8,300 nt of DNA from Chloroflexi bacterium RBG_16_51_16 (GCA_001796785.1 MGNL01000150.1:1-8300), one strand, 5' to 3'; shown: positions 1 through 5,985, counted from the stretch's first letter. Made by a program: numbers and translations. Notes: generated by a model not told the origin, from the letters alone.

Positions 1-1072
1 CGAAGATGCATCAAAAAAGGGCGCGCTTGTCATCCTCGACCCAGGGATCAAGGGAAATGCCTGGTTCAAAGACATCCTGGCTTGCATTCAAGAGAACGAT
101 TTGCAATACCGGACGTTCGATGAAGTGAAACCCAATCCGAGGGATGAAGATGTCTACCGGGCCGCTTCGATAATTAAAGATAATAACTTCGGAGCGGTCA
201 TCGCGGTCGGTGGAGGCAGCACGATCGATACGGCTAAGACTGCGGCGTTACTTGCAACTCATGGTGGTAAAGTGAGTGATTATGCGGGTTGGGGGAAGCT
301 GCCGGGACCCATCCTACCCCTGGTGGTCATCCCAACCACAGCTGGCAGTGGCAGTGAAGCCACGAATTGGGCTGTGATCACCGAAAGTCTCTCTCATTCC
401 AAGGTGGCAATCGGTGACCGCTACCTGGCTCCATTAGTAGCTTTGGTGGACCCAATCTTGACCATCTCTTTGCCTTCGAAACTGACTGCAGCCACAGGCA
501 TGGATGTGCTGACCCATTCCATCGAGGCGTATCTCAGCGCGTTATCCAGCCCGGTGAACGACCTGCTGGCTCTGGAAGCAATCCGATTGGTGGCAACCAA
601 TCTGCGGCAGGCTGTAACCAGGAGTGATGATATGAAGGCGCGCGAGGCAATGATGCTGGCTTCCACGCTTGGAGGAATCGTCATCAATAATGCTGACGTC
701 GCCGGAGTGCATTGCCTCTCGGAAAGCATAGGGGGCCATTATGATGCGCCGCATGGTTTACTCAATGCCATCTTGTTACCTTATTTTATGATGCACTGGC
801 GGAAGGGCTGCGTGGTACGCTTTACTCACATCGCGGAAGCCTTTGGCGCAGGTCCTCGGCCGGATGAGGCAGTCAACCAGGTAATCGGATTGAACCAATT
901 TCTGAAATTTCCCTCTTTAGTTGAGGTTGGAGTGAAGCAGCAGGATCTTCAACAACTGGCCACGACAGCAGCCTCAAATGTTTCCAATTCCAGCAATCCC
1001 ATCCCAATGACGGCATCGGATTACCTGCTGATCCTCGAACAAGCGATGACAGGTCGTATATCCCAGGCTTGA
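1..1072 (+). CDS. Iron-containing alcohol dehydrogenase, 5' end outside the window
   Basis: Probable NAD(P)-dependent, metal-dependent alcohol dehydrogenase of the type III (iron-containing) family, interconverting an alcohol and an aldehyde or ketone in the cytoplasm; the substrate is not evident. The frame is open from base 2 to the TGA at 1070-1072, giving about 356 residues against the usual 380-390, so only some 30 N-terminal residues are missing. An internal TTG at 101 is not a credible start because homologous-looking sequence (LVILDPGI) precedes it. Seen: the dinucleotide-binding GGGS motif (209-220) followed by TIDTAK, then PTTAGSGSEAT near 334-366. The four metal ligands align with those of E. 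coli FucO: Asp (503-505) and His (515-517) in GMDVLTH, His (710-712), and His (752-754) in DAPHG. Oddity: the conserved His four residues after the third ligand (FucO His267) is Glu here (722-724). No functional link to the downstream transporter is apparent. Confidence 0.93.
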   Translation, partial: EDASKKGALVILDPGIKGNAWFKDILACIQENDLQYRTFDEVKPNPRDEDVYRAASIIKDNNFGAVIAVGGGSTIDTAKTAALLATHGGKVSDYAGWGKLPGPILPLVVIPTTAGSGSEATNWAVITESLSHSKVAIGDRYLAPLVALVDPILTISLPSKLTAATGMDVLTHSIEAYLSALSSPVNDLLALEAIRLVATNLRQAVTRSDDMKAREAMMLASTLGGIVINNADVAGVHCLSESIGGHYDAPHGLLNAILLPYFMMHWRKGCVVRFTHIAEAFGAGPRPDEAVNQVIGLNQFLKFPSLVEVGVKQQDLQQLATTAASNVSNSSNPIPMTASDYLLILEQAMTGRISQA

Positions 1073-1124
1073 TGGACAATGACTGAAGTGAAAAGCTTTA
1101 TTTTTAGGTTGAGGATACCAAGTT

Positions 1125-1154
1125 TTACGAAAAGGAGGTGCTGGGACTTATAAA
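1125..1154 (+). promoter_or_regulatory. Weak candidate promoter for the S-component gene
   Basis: TATAAA (1149-1154) matches five of six bases of the -10 consensus. The best -35 at 18 bases spacing is TTACGA (1125-1130), which matches only three positions. It is the only plausible promoter between the dehydrogenase stop and the S gene. If used, transcription would start near 1161 and leave a leader of about 100 bases containing the two palindromes at 1186-1213. Confidence 0.3.
1131..1140 (+). other. Orphan Shine-Dalgarno-like sequence
   Basis: AAAGGAGGTG is a near-perfect complement of the 16S rRNA 3' end, but no ATG, GTG or TTG lies at a usable distance downstream. The next in-frame ATG that could matter is at 1179, 38 bases away. 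It may be a relic, part of a leader RNA that occludes ribosomes, or chance. Confidence 0.3.
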
Positions 1155-1175
1155 AAGAAGCTCATCTTCTGTTTT
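1152..1175 (+). terminator. Weak A/T-rich hairpin with T tract
   Basis: AGAAG (1156-1160) pairs with CTTCT (1166-1170) across a five-base loop, followed by GTTTTTG. The upstream A run can extend the stem against the T run. It has the form of an intrinsic terminator but its stem is short and GC-poor. It could end the dehydrogenase transcript or be incidental, and it overlaps the candidate -10 element, so the two readings compete. Confidence 0.25.
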
Positions 1176-1185
1176 TGCATGTTCC

Positions 1186-1213
1186 CCTTGCAAGGTTGTA
1201 TTGGAATTCCAAT
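1186..1213. promoter_or_regulatory. Two adjacent palindromes, candidate operator
   Basis: CCTTGCAAGG (1186-1195) is a perfect 10-base palindrome. ATTGGAATTCCAAT (1200-1213) is a perfect 14-base palindrome. Their centres are 16 bases apart, about one and a half helical turns, and both sit between the candidate promoter and the ribosome-binding site of the S gene. Perfect palindromes without a loop suit binding by a dimeric protein better than an RNA hairpin. No known regulator site is recognised, and no regulator gene is present in the window. Confidence 0.35.
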
Positions 1214-1259
1214 CTTCAATCTCTACGAATTCCCCAAACGTATTCCCTGGAGGAAGAAA

Positions 1260-2069
1260 ATGGAAAAAAAACCTAAAGCAGTAGAGCGCGAATTTTCTGG
1301 ACGCGGAATGGCGTCCATGTTTGGCGCTCCGATTTCATGGATTGCGCTCTTCGGCGCATTGATGGGCGCACTCAGTATCGTGCCAATGATCTTCTATCCC
1401 TTTGGTGGTGGTTTTGCCTCTGCCGGTATGATCATCTTTGGCCCCATGTCCGGATTGGTCCTTGGTCCGTGGGCGGGAGCCGTGGCCGGTTTGATCGGAG
1501 GCCTGATCGGCATGTTCATTTCCCCGGGATCATATCCTCTTGGCCTGATTGACGTAGTGCTGTCAGGTGTCTTACTGCCCGTATTCTGGGGTTTGGCCAA
1601 GCCGTATTACCGCAAGTTTTATATTCCGTTTACCCTGTTATGGATTGTTTACTACTTCTTGACACCATTTTATTTTCCGGGGCAGGCGGCTGATTTCGGC
1701 GCGGTGCGCCAACCCATGTACACCCTTTCGTTCATTTGGGGACCTCTTGGGCTCATTTTCGTCATCCTGATGCAAAAAACCCTGTTGAAATGGATGAAAG
1801 AAACAAACACTGGAAAGCGCTTGCTCGGTTACATCCTTTACATGGTTGGACCGACCTCTGCCTGGTTGCTCCCCTGGATCGGAGTTTACTTCTGGGCGCT
1901 TAAATACCCGCCACAAACTGCAGAATTGAACAACTGGGTAGCCTGGTACTTTTACATCCTACCAATTTCTGTAGCCACCGGTATCGTCGGCATGTTGCTC
2001 ATCCGCGCCCTTGAAAAAAGCGGTTTGCGGTCCGTGCCGGGTAGCATCCTGGATTCGAATACAGATTAG
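1260..2069 (+). CDS. ECF transporter S component (substrate-binding membrane protein), substrate unknown
   Basis: Predicted integral membrane protein of 269 residues that would bind the transported small molecule or ion and hand it to the ATPase/T module encoded downstream. About seven hydrophobic segments are visible, roughly at residues 25-48, 55-87, 94-113, 120-139, 153-175, 188-212 and 224-246. The Gly-rich stretch GLVLGPWAGAVAGLIGGLIG (65-84) is typical of ECF S proteins. It is longer than most S components (about 180-220). Start choice: GGAGGAAG (1249-1256) lies six bases before the ATG at 1260. The upstream in-frame ATG at 1179 has no ribosome-binding site and would add a polar 27-residue tail. 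The N-terminus lacks the Met-His of cobalt/nickel CbiM/NikM proteins, so a metal substrate is not supported. It is followed 15 bases later by the small membrane protein gene. The S call rests on topology, Gly pattern and neighbours; substrate is not inferable. Confidence 0.75.
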   Translation: MEKKPKAVEREFSGRGMASMFGAPISWIALFGALMGALSIVPMIFYPFGGGFASAGMIIFGPMSGLVLGPWAGAVAGLIGGLIGMFISPGSYPLGLIDVVLSGVLLPVFWGLAKPYYRKFYIPFTLLWIVYYFLTPFYFPGQAADFGAVRQPMYTLSFIWGPLGLIFVILMQKTLLKWMKETNTGKRLLGYILYMVGPTSAWLLPWIGVYFWALKYPPQTAELNNWVAWYFYILPISVATGIVGMLLIRALEKSGLRSVPGSILDSNTD

Positions 2070-2084
2070 ATTAGGAGGCATACC

Positions 2085-2321
2085 ATGTCACCCGCTAAAA
2101 AAACTACCTGGGGCTCACCAAGCGATTGGTGGAGTGCAGTTGGGATCATGCTTGCAGTGATCGGTCTGCTTGCACTGATCAGCAGTTTCTGGACACCGGA
2201 TGTAGCGGATTATGTAGCTACAGGCTTCCTGGGCAGCAGCAATATTGTGCCCTCTGTGATCATCCTGATCGTGGGGGTTGTGATCGCAGTGGCTGCCCAG
2301 TTCATCAAACCGAAAGCATAA
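2085..2321 (+). CDS. Small two-helix membrane protein in ECF transporter locus
   Basis: Hypothetical protein of 78 residues. AGGAGG (2073-2078) sits six bases before the ATG, so translation should be efficient. A short cationic, Trp-containing N-terminus (KK at 5-6) precedes a first hydrophobic helix at about 15-36. A short loop at about 37-52 follows, then a second helix at about 53-74 and a KPKA tail. Both termini are Lys-containing, which suggests both face the cytoplasm with the loop outside. Its place right after the S gene and before the ATPase and T genes parallels CbiN/NikN, the small two-helix partners of CbiM/NikM, but I see no sequence resemblance strong enough to name it so. It may be an accessory subunit that stabilises or gates the S component. 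No Cys, His or other evident metal ligands occur in the loop. A terminator follows its stop at once. Confidence 0.7.
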   Translation: MSPAKKTTWGSPSDWWSAVGIMLAVIGLLALISSFWTPDVADYVATGFLGSSNIVPSVIILIVGVVIAVAAQFIKPKA

Positions 2322-2330
2322 AGCGCGAAT

Positions 2331-2382
2331 GCCCTTCTAGCCTCCCAGATCTTTGGGGAAGCTAGAAGGGGCTCTTTTGTTG
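2331..2382 (+). terminator. Rho-independent terminator inside the ECF locus
   Basis: CCCTTCTAGC (2332-2341) pairs perfectly with GCTAGAAGGG (2361-2370). After one mismatch the stem continues with TCCC (2343-2346) against GGGA (2356-2359). The T tract is TCTTTTGTTG, strong stem but imperfect tail, so partial read-through to the ATPase gene is plausible. It starts nine bases after the small-protein stop. Confidence 0.8.
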
Positions 2383-2394
2383 CGCATCCTTCCC

Positions 2395-2411
2395 GTCCGT
2401 CATAGACGGAC
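2395..2411 (+). promoter_or_regulatory. Short hairpin in the ATPase gene leader
   Basis: GTCCGTC (2395-2401) and GACGGAC (2405-2411) form a perfect seven-base-pair stem with an ATA loop, 26 bases before the ATPase start. It lacks a T tract. It may protect the 5' end of a processed message, act as an operator, or be incidental. No convincing promoter or Shine-Dalgarno sequence is seen between it and the ATG at 2438. Confidence 0.4.
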
Positions 2412-2437
2412 TCCAATAGTTTCTTCAAAAAGTAAAT

Positions 2438-4201
2438 ATGCCAGATCCCATCATCAATATTGAAAACCTTTCCTATATCTATCCAAGCGCAACCAGGGCG
2501 TTGAATGATGTATCCCTGAAGGTTTTCCCGGGTGAATACCTGGGTATTGTTGGAGCCAATGGTGCCGGCAAGACCACCCTGTGCATGTTCCTGAATGGCG
2601 TCATCCCAAATGTCCTCGGTGGACGTGTCTCTGGTTCGGTGCATGTATGCGGCATGGACACCTTCGAGCACTTTGTATTTGACATCGCCCAAAATGTGGG
2701 CCTGGTGCTTCAAGACCCTGAATCGCAATTATTTTCCGCGGATGTCCGCTCTGAGATCGCCTTCGCGGCGGAAAACCGCGGCGTCCCTCGCGAAGAAATA
2801 ATCGAACGCATGCGGGCTATCCTTAAGATCGTGCGGCTGGAAGCACTGGCTTCCCGCCTCTCCGATGAGCTTTCCGGTGGTCAAAAACAGCGTCTTGCCA
2901 TTGCTGCCAACCTGATTGTCCGTCCGAAAATCCTGGTTGCCGACGAACCCACCTCACAGCTTGACCCGGTGGGAAAAGAAGAAGTCTTTTCCACGCTGTC
3001 ATCATTAAACAAAGATTTTGGAATGACCGTTGTGATTGCCAGTCACGACGTTGATGAAATCGAACGATATGCTGACCGGATGATCGTTCTCGATCACGGG
3101 AGCATCGTATTGGAAGGCACGCCTGACGAAGTCTTCCGCGAGGTCGATACCTTGGATCGCATGTTCGTACACGTTCCTGACCTGGCTCGATTGGGAAAAT
3201 CCATCAACCTCGGAGGTGATCGGAAGCTCAGTCTGGATGTCTCTAAAGCAGCTGCACAGATCAAGACCTGGCTGGGAGTGGAGAAATCAACCTCAGGTAA
3301 ACCGTTTAAAGAACCCTCCGCCTCTTCTCAGGATGCCTTTGAAGATGCAGCCGATGGGAATTTGGCTGTCAAAGTCAGAAATTTGACCTATACATATCCA
3401 GGCACGAGTGCACCCGCCATCCTCAATTTGAACTTCTCCATCCCGAAAGGACAGTTCGTGGGGATCATCGGTCAGAATGGTGGCGGAAAGACCACGATCA
3501 TGAAATGCCTTGTGGGTTTGCTGCAGCCCTCCCAGGGTGAGATAACCCTGGAAAACATGCCGCTCACCGGGCAGAAGGTCGGAGATATTGCCACCCAGAT
3601 AGGATTAATTCTTCAGAACCCGGATACCCAATTATTCTGCATGTCTGTGGAAGAAGAGATCCGTTTTGGTCTCGAAAACCTGAAGTTGGAACCAGAGGAA
3701 ATCGAAAGACGGACCGAAGAAGCTCTCAAGATCACAGCACTGGGTGAATACCGTCAGTTGTATCCGTTTAAGCTTAGTTTGGGAGACCGGCGCAAAGTGG
3801 CTGTGGCTTCGATCGTTGCAATGCGCCCCCAGATCCTGATCTTCGACGAACCGCTGACTGGACAGGACTACAAAGGTCGTTATGAGCTGGTGAACCTGGC
3901 TGCCGAGCTGCATCGCGCCGGGCATACCGTAATTATGATCTCCCACGATATGGAATTGGTGGCTCGGTATACGCAACGAACATTGGTAGTAGGCAGGGGG
4001 CAGCTCCTGCTCGACTCACCGACCCGGGAGGTGTTCGACCATATTACCCTTCTCCGTGAAACCTTTATCGAGCCTCCGGAGATCATTCGACTGGCCCAGG
4101 AGCTCCGGGCTTGTGGGTTGCAGTCCGGTTTACTCTCCATTGATCAGGTGACGGAGTGCCTTCAAAAGCTCAAAAAACCTGTTTCGACTGGTGAAAGATA
4201 A
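2438..4201 (+). CDS. ECF transporter ATPase, two ABC domains fused in one chain
   Basis: Energising subunit of the ECF importer: a 587-residue cytoplasmic protein equivalent to EcfA1 plus EcfA2 in one chain, as in YkoD-type proteins. Domain 1: Walker A GANGAGKTT (39-47), Q-loop Gln92 in LQDPESQLF, signature LSGGQKQR (145-152), Walker B with catalytic Glu in ADEP (168-171), D-loop SQLD (173-176), H-loop His203. A linker of about 70 residues (240-308), polar and acidic towards its end, follows. Domain 2: Walker A GQNGGGKTT (345-353), Q-loop in LQNPDTQLF, signature LSLGDRRK (446-453), Walker B IFDEP, D-loop TGQD and H-loop SHD. Walker, Q- and H-loop residues are intact in both halves; only the second signature departs from LSGGQ. 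The ATG at 2438 has no clear Shine-Dalgarno sequence but fits the domain start (INIENLSYIYP). The T gene follows after eight bases, so coupled translation is likely. Confidence 0.95.
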   Translation: MPDPIINIENLSYIYPSATRALNDVSLKVFPGEYLGIVGANGAGKTTLCMFLNGVIPNVLGGRVSGSVHVCGMDTFEHFVFDIAQNVGLVLQDPESQLFSADVRSEIAFAAENRGVPREEIIERMRAILKIVRLEALASRLSDELSGGQKQRLAIAANLIVRPKILVADEPTSQLDPVGKEEVFSTLSSLNKDFGMTVVIASHDVDEIERYADRMIVLDHGSIVLEGTPDEVFREVDTLDRMFVHVPDLARLGKSINLGGDRKLSLDVSKAAAQIKTWLGVEKSTSGKPFKEPSASSQDAFEDAADGNLAVKVRNLTYTYPGTSAPAILNLNFSIPKGQFVGIIGQNGGGKTTIMKCLVGLLQPSQGEITLENMPLTGQKVGDIATQIGLILQNPDTQLFCMSVEEEIRFGLENLKLEPEEIERRTEEALKITALGEYRQLYPFKLSLGDRRKVAVASIVAMRPQILIFDEPLTGQDYKGRYELVNLAAELHRAGHTVIMISHDMELVARYTQRTLVVGRGQLLLDSPTREVFDHITLLRETFIEPPEIIRLAQELRACGLQSGLLSIDQVTECLQKLKKPVSTGER

Positions 4202-4209
4202 AAAATCCC

Positions 4210-5016
4210 ATGGAAGCATTGAGACTTGCCCAATTAGATTCGGTCGTCCACCGGCTTAACCCATTAACCAAACTGTTTATCATGTTGTTGTATTGGGGCA
4301 CGGCGCTTTTCACATTCAACATTCCAGTCCTATTAATGATGATGTCACTGGCGTTACTGCTCTACCCGGTAGCCCATATCCCCTTGCGGATCCTGCGTGT
4401 CATTCTCACCATCATGTCGGCAATCTTTGTGATCTTTATTGTCATCAATGGATTCATGTTCTACGGCGGGAAAACCCCCTTATTTTATTTTTTCAAGTGG
4501 CCCTTCACGCTGGAAGGGATGATTTTTGGCTTTGCTGTCTGTTTGAAGATCCTGAGCGTGGTCATGATGATACCGCTGCTTACCAGCACGACCACCCTCC
4601 CCAAGCTCATGGCCGGGCTGGCTGCGATCCGTTTGCCTTATAAATTCATCTTTACCTTCGGTGTGGCGATGCGCTTGGTGCCGCTCGTGATGAGCACTTA
4701 TTTTGACATTATGGCTTCGCAGCGTCTGCGCGGGCATGATATCGCCGAAATGAATTACTTTAAAAGATTGCTCAAGGGTTATGTGCCATTATTTATCCCG
4801 CTGGTGCTGACGCTCCTGCGACGCACGGCGGATATGGATGTGGCCATCGAGTCACGCGGATTCGGTGCCCCGGTGGAACGCACTTACCTCGAAGATATTC
4901 GACCCACTCGGATCGATATCGTAGCGCTTGGCATCTCTACGGTTGTTTTCGGCTCGATATTTTATTATTTGTTCACACATCATGCCTCGCAAATGGGTTT
5001 GATCATCCAATTTTAA
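4210..5016 (+). CDS. ECF transporter T component (transmembrane coupling protein)
   Basis: Integral membrane protein of 268 residues (EcfT/CbiQ family) that links the ATPase to the S component and transmits ATP-driven movement. Hydrophobic segments are evident near residues 20-50, 62-85, 100-125, 145-165, 190-205 and 238-258. The two short Arg-Gly coupling motifs that contact the ATPases are present: QRLRG (171-175), in a cytoplasmic amphipathic region, and SRGFG (215-219), 40 residues later. Length is typical for the family (about 250-270). The start at 4210 lies eight bases after the ATPase stop; only a weak GGTG (4190-4193) precedes it, consistent with translational coupling. It ends the + strand transporter locus. 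The next gene is convergent and no terminator was recognised in the 74 bases between them. Confidence 0.93.
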   Translation: MEALRLAQLDSVVHRLNPLTKLFIMLLYWGTALFTFNIPVLLMMMSLALLLYPVAHIPLRILRVILTIMSAIFVIFIVINGFMFYGGKTPLFYFFKWPFTLEGMIFGFAVCLKILSVVMMIPLLTSTTTLPKLMAGLAAIRLPYKFIFTFGVAMRLVPLVMSTYFDIMASQRLRGHDIAEMNYFKRLLKGYVPLFIPLVLTLLRRTADMDVAIESRGFGAPVERTYLEDIRPTRIDIVALGISTVVFGSIFYYLFTHHASQMGLIIQF

Positions 5017-5090
5017 AAATGAAGAGCATATTCTGGTTTTGTTAAATCCTGGCTGCCGCGGGATGGCGAAGTTCCATGAAAACCGACATT

Positions 5091-5621
5091 TCATCGGATA
5101 CCCGTATCACAATAAACGGTTACCTCTGTGGTCCTGTTCGCTCCGACTCGGATGGGTTCACTGCTCGCGCAATAAGGAAACAGATTGGCAGCGGCCGCCG
5201 AACGGATCGCATATTCTCCAGGTGGGAGTTCCAAACGGAATTTCCCGTAAATATCAGAGCTGAATTCTTGTAAATCCCTTGATTGGTCAGCTGTGGTTAA
5301 AACCAGATCGGTTTGAAAAGGTTTGTCGGTGCAATTTGGGTCCGGCGGGTTTTGGACAACAGGGCATGTAGGTCCAAGCAGCACATTACCAAGAATTGTG
5401 CCCCTGCTTCCATCCGCTTGTAGCTCTCGTACAAAAACCCTTCCGTCAGGCGTCCGGCATTGTTCCGGGTAAGTTTCCATGATCGGATACCCGGCAGCGG
5501 CGCACTCCTCGAAGGATTTGATGCCTGTTTCCCTATCAACAAGCCCGGGGCTGCAGGCTGCAAGTATGCCGGTCTCAAGGAAAATAATCAGCTTTATAAG
5601 GATTGAGTTGGTCTTGATCAT
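5091..5621 (-). CDS. Cysteine-rich secreted lipoprotein with carboxypeptidase-regulatory-like fold
   Basis: Predicted exported lipoprotein of 176 residues, function unknown. Start choice: ATG at 5621, with GGAG (5634-5631) nine bases upstream; in-frame TTG (5636) and ATG (5630) overlap or abut that site. The signal peptide has Lys3 and Lys10, a hydrophobic core and the lipobox LAAC with the lipid-attachment Cys at 23; a Glu in the core (16) is unusual. The mature part opens with SFEECAAAGYPIMETYPEQC (36-55) plus an R-x-P-D-G-R continuation, a short Cys-containing module recurrent in bacterial secreted proteins. Then comes LGPTCP (82-87), a DKPFQT strand, GKFRLELPPGEYAI (126-139) and the terminal VTVYCDTGIR. 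That pattern is typical of small beta-sandwich (prealbumin-like) domains with a common 'YDSGIR' ending. Six Cys besides the lipidated one (40, 55, 86, 97, 151, 171) could make three disulfides. It probably sits on the cell surface. It converges on the T gene and diverges from polX. Confidence 0.8.
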   Translation of the reverse strand: MIKTNSILIKLIIFLETGILAACSPGLVDRETGIKSFEECAAAGYPIMETYPEQCRTPDGRVFVRELQADGSRGTILGNVLLGPTCPVVQNPPDPNCTDKPFQTDLVLTTADQSRDLQEFSSDIYGKFRLELPPGEYAIRSAAAANLFPYCASSEPIRVGANRTTEVTVYCDTGIR

Positions 5622-5672
5622 TCTGTTCATCTCCAAAACTCCATTGCAATTCCGTCGTTTGAACGAATGACG

Positions 5673-5721
5673 CTGGAACCTGTGTTGTGGTTCCAGGGTG
5701 GTAAATCACAACAACGGATTT
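5673..5721. promoter_or_regulatory. Two hairpins with complementary loops upstream of the lipoprotein gene
   Basis: Hairpin 1 pairs CTGGAACC (5673-5680) with GGTTCCAG (5689-5696), loop TGTGTTGT. Hairpin 2 pairs AAATC (5703-5707) with GATTT (5717-5721), loop ACAACAACG. Loop bases TGTTGT (5683-5688) are complementary to ACAACA (5708-5713), so a kissing interaction is possible on either strand. On the minus strand this lies 52-100 bases upstream of the lipoprotein ATG, where a 5' leader would be expected. No T tract follows on either strand, so a terminator is unlikely. Confidence 0.4.
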
Positions 5722-5757
5722 GTGGAGAGGTATTCAGGATTCAACCGTGTGTTATGA

Positions 5758-5770
5758 AGTTCAGGGAACT
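5758..5770. repeat. AGTTC-AGG-GAACT inverted repeat
   Basis: A perfect five-base inverted repeat with a three-base spacer, 15 bases upstream of the -35 element at 5785. The AAGTTC half-site (5757-5762) occurs again at 5800-5805 inside the promoter spacer, so the two may be bound by one regulator. The arms are short, so chance cannot be excluded. Confidence 0.3.
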
Positions 5771-5784
5771 ATGACATTCAGCAC

Positions 5785-5813
5785 TTGAAAATAGAATATA
5801 AGTTCTATATAAT
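5785..5813 (+). promoter_or_regulatory. Near-consensus sigma-70 promoter with dyad in spacer
   Basis: TTGAAA (5785-5790), a spacer of exactly 17 bases, then TATAAT (5808-5813), a perfect -10 box. Transcription would start near 5820 and run toward polX, whose ATG is about 288 bases further. The spacer contains the inverted repeat ATAGAA (5791-5796) and TTCTAT (5803-5808), which overlaps the -10 and is well placed for a repressor. Its core GAAT-N4-GTTC differs by one base from the Gram-positive LexA box GAAC-N4-GTTC. The product may be a long polX leader or a small RNA. Confidence 0.6.
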
Positions 5814-5934
5814 ACTACAGCCTGTCGAATTTTCATGATGGAAAATGAATTGTTTCTCAAATTGAACCTCAAAAATCAATTCAAAAGGTCGATCATTCCT
5901 AGTCATTATTATTCCTTCTTGCACAACGAACAAC

Positions 5935-5985
5935 ATATTCGAATGGACACATTTCTTCGGAGAATATTCGAACTTGATTCGCGAA
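5935..5985. repeat. Direct repeat ATATTCGAA and neighbouring TTCG palindromes
   Basis: ATATTCGAA occurs at 5935-5943 and 5964-5972, 29 bases apart. The palindrome TTCGCGAA follows at 5978-5985. The even, same-side spacing (near three helical turns) would suit cooperative protein binding, but the repeat is short and the local sequence is A/T-rich. Confidence 0.3.

Noticed and set aside
1179..1259. Upstream in-frame ATG that would extend the S component by 27 residues
   Set aside because: It has no ribosome-binding site, while the ATG at 1260 has GGAGGAAG at ideal spacing. The extension also spans both palindromes and encodes a tail atypical of S proteins.
1073..1259. Vitamin or metal riboswitch in the transporter leader
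   Set aside because: I looked for conserved cores of TPP, FMN, cobalamin and purine riboswitches and found none.
1260..2069. CbiM/NikM-type cobalt or nickel binding protein
   Set aside because: The order of genes resembles cbiMNQO, but the mature N-terminus lacks the essential Met-His start and no His-rich motif is seen.
5017..5090. Bidirectional terminator between the convergent T and lipoprotein genes
   Set aside because: Only weak four- to six-base stems without T tracts are present.
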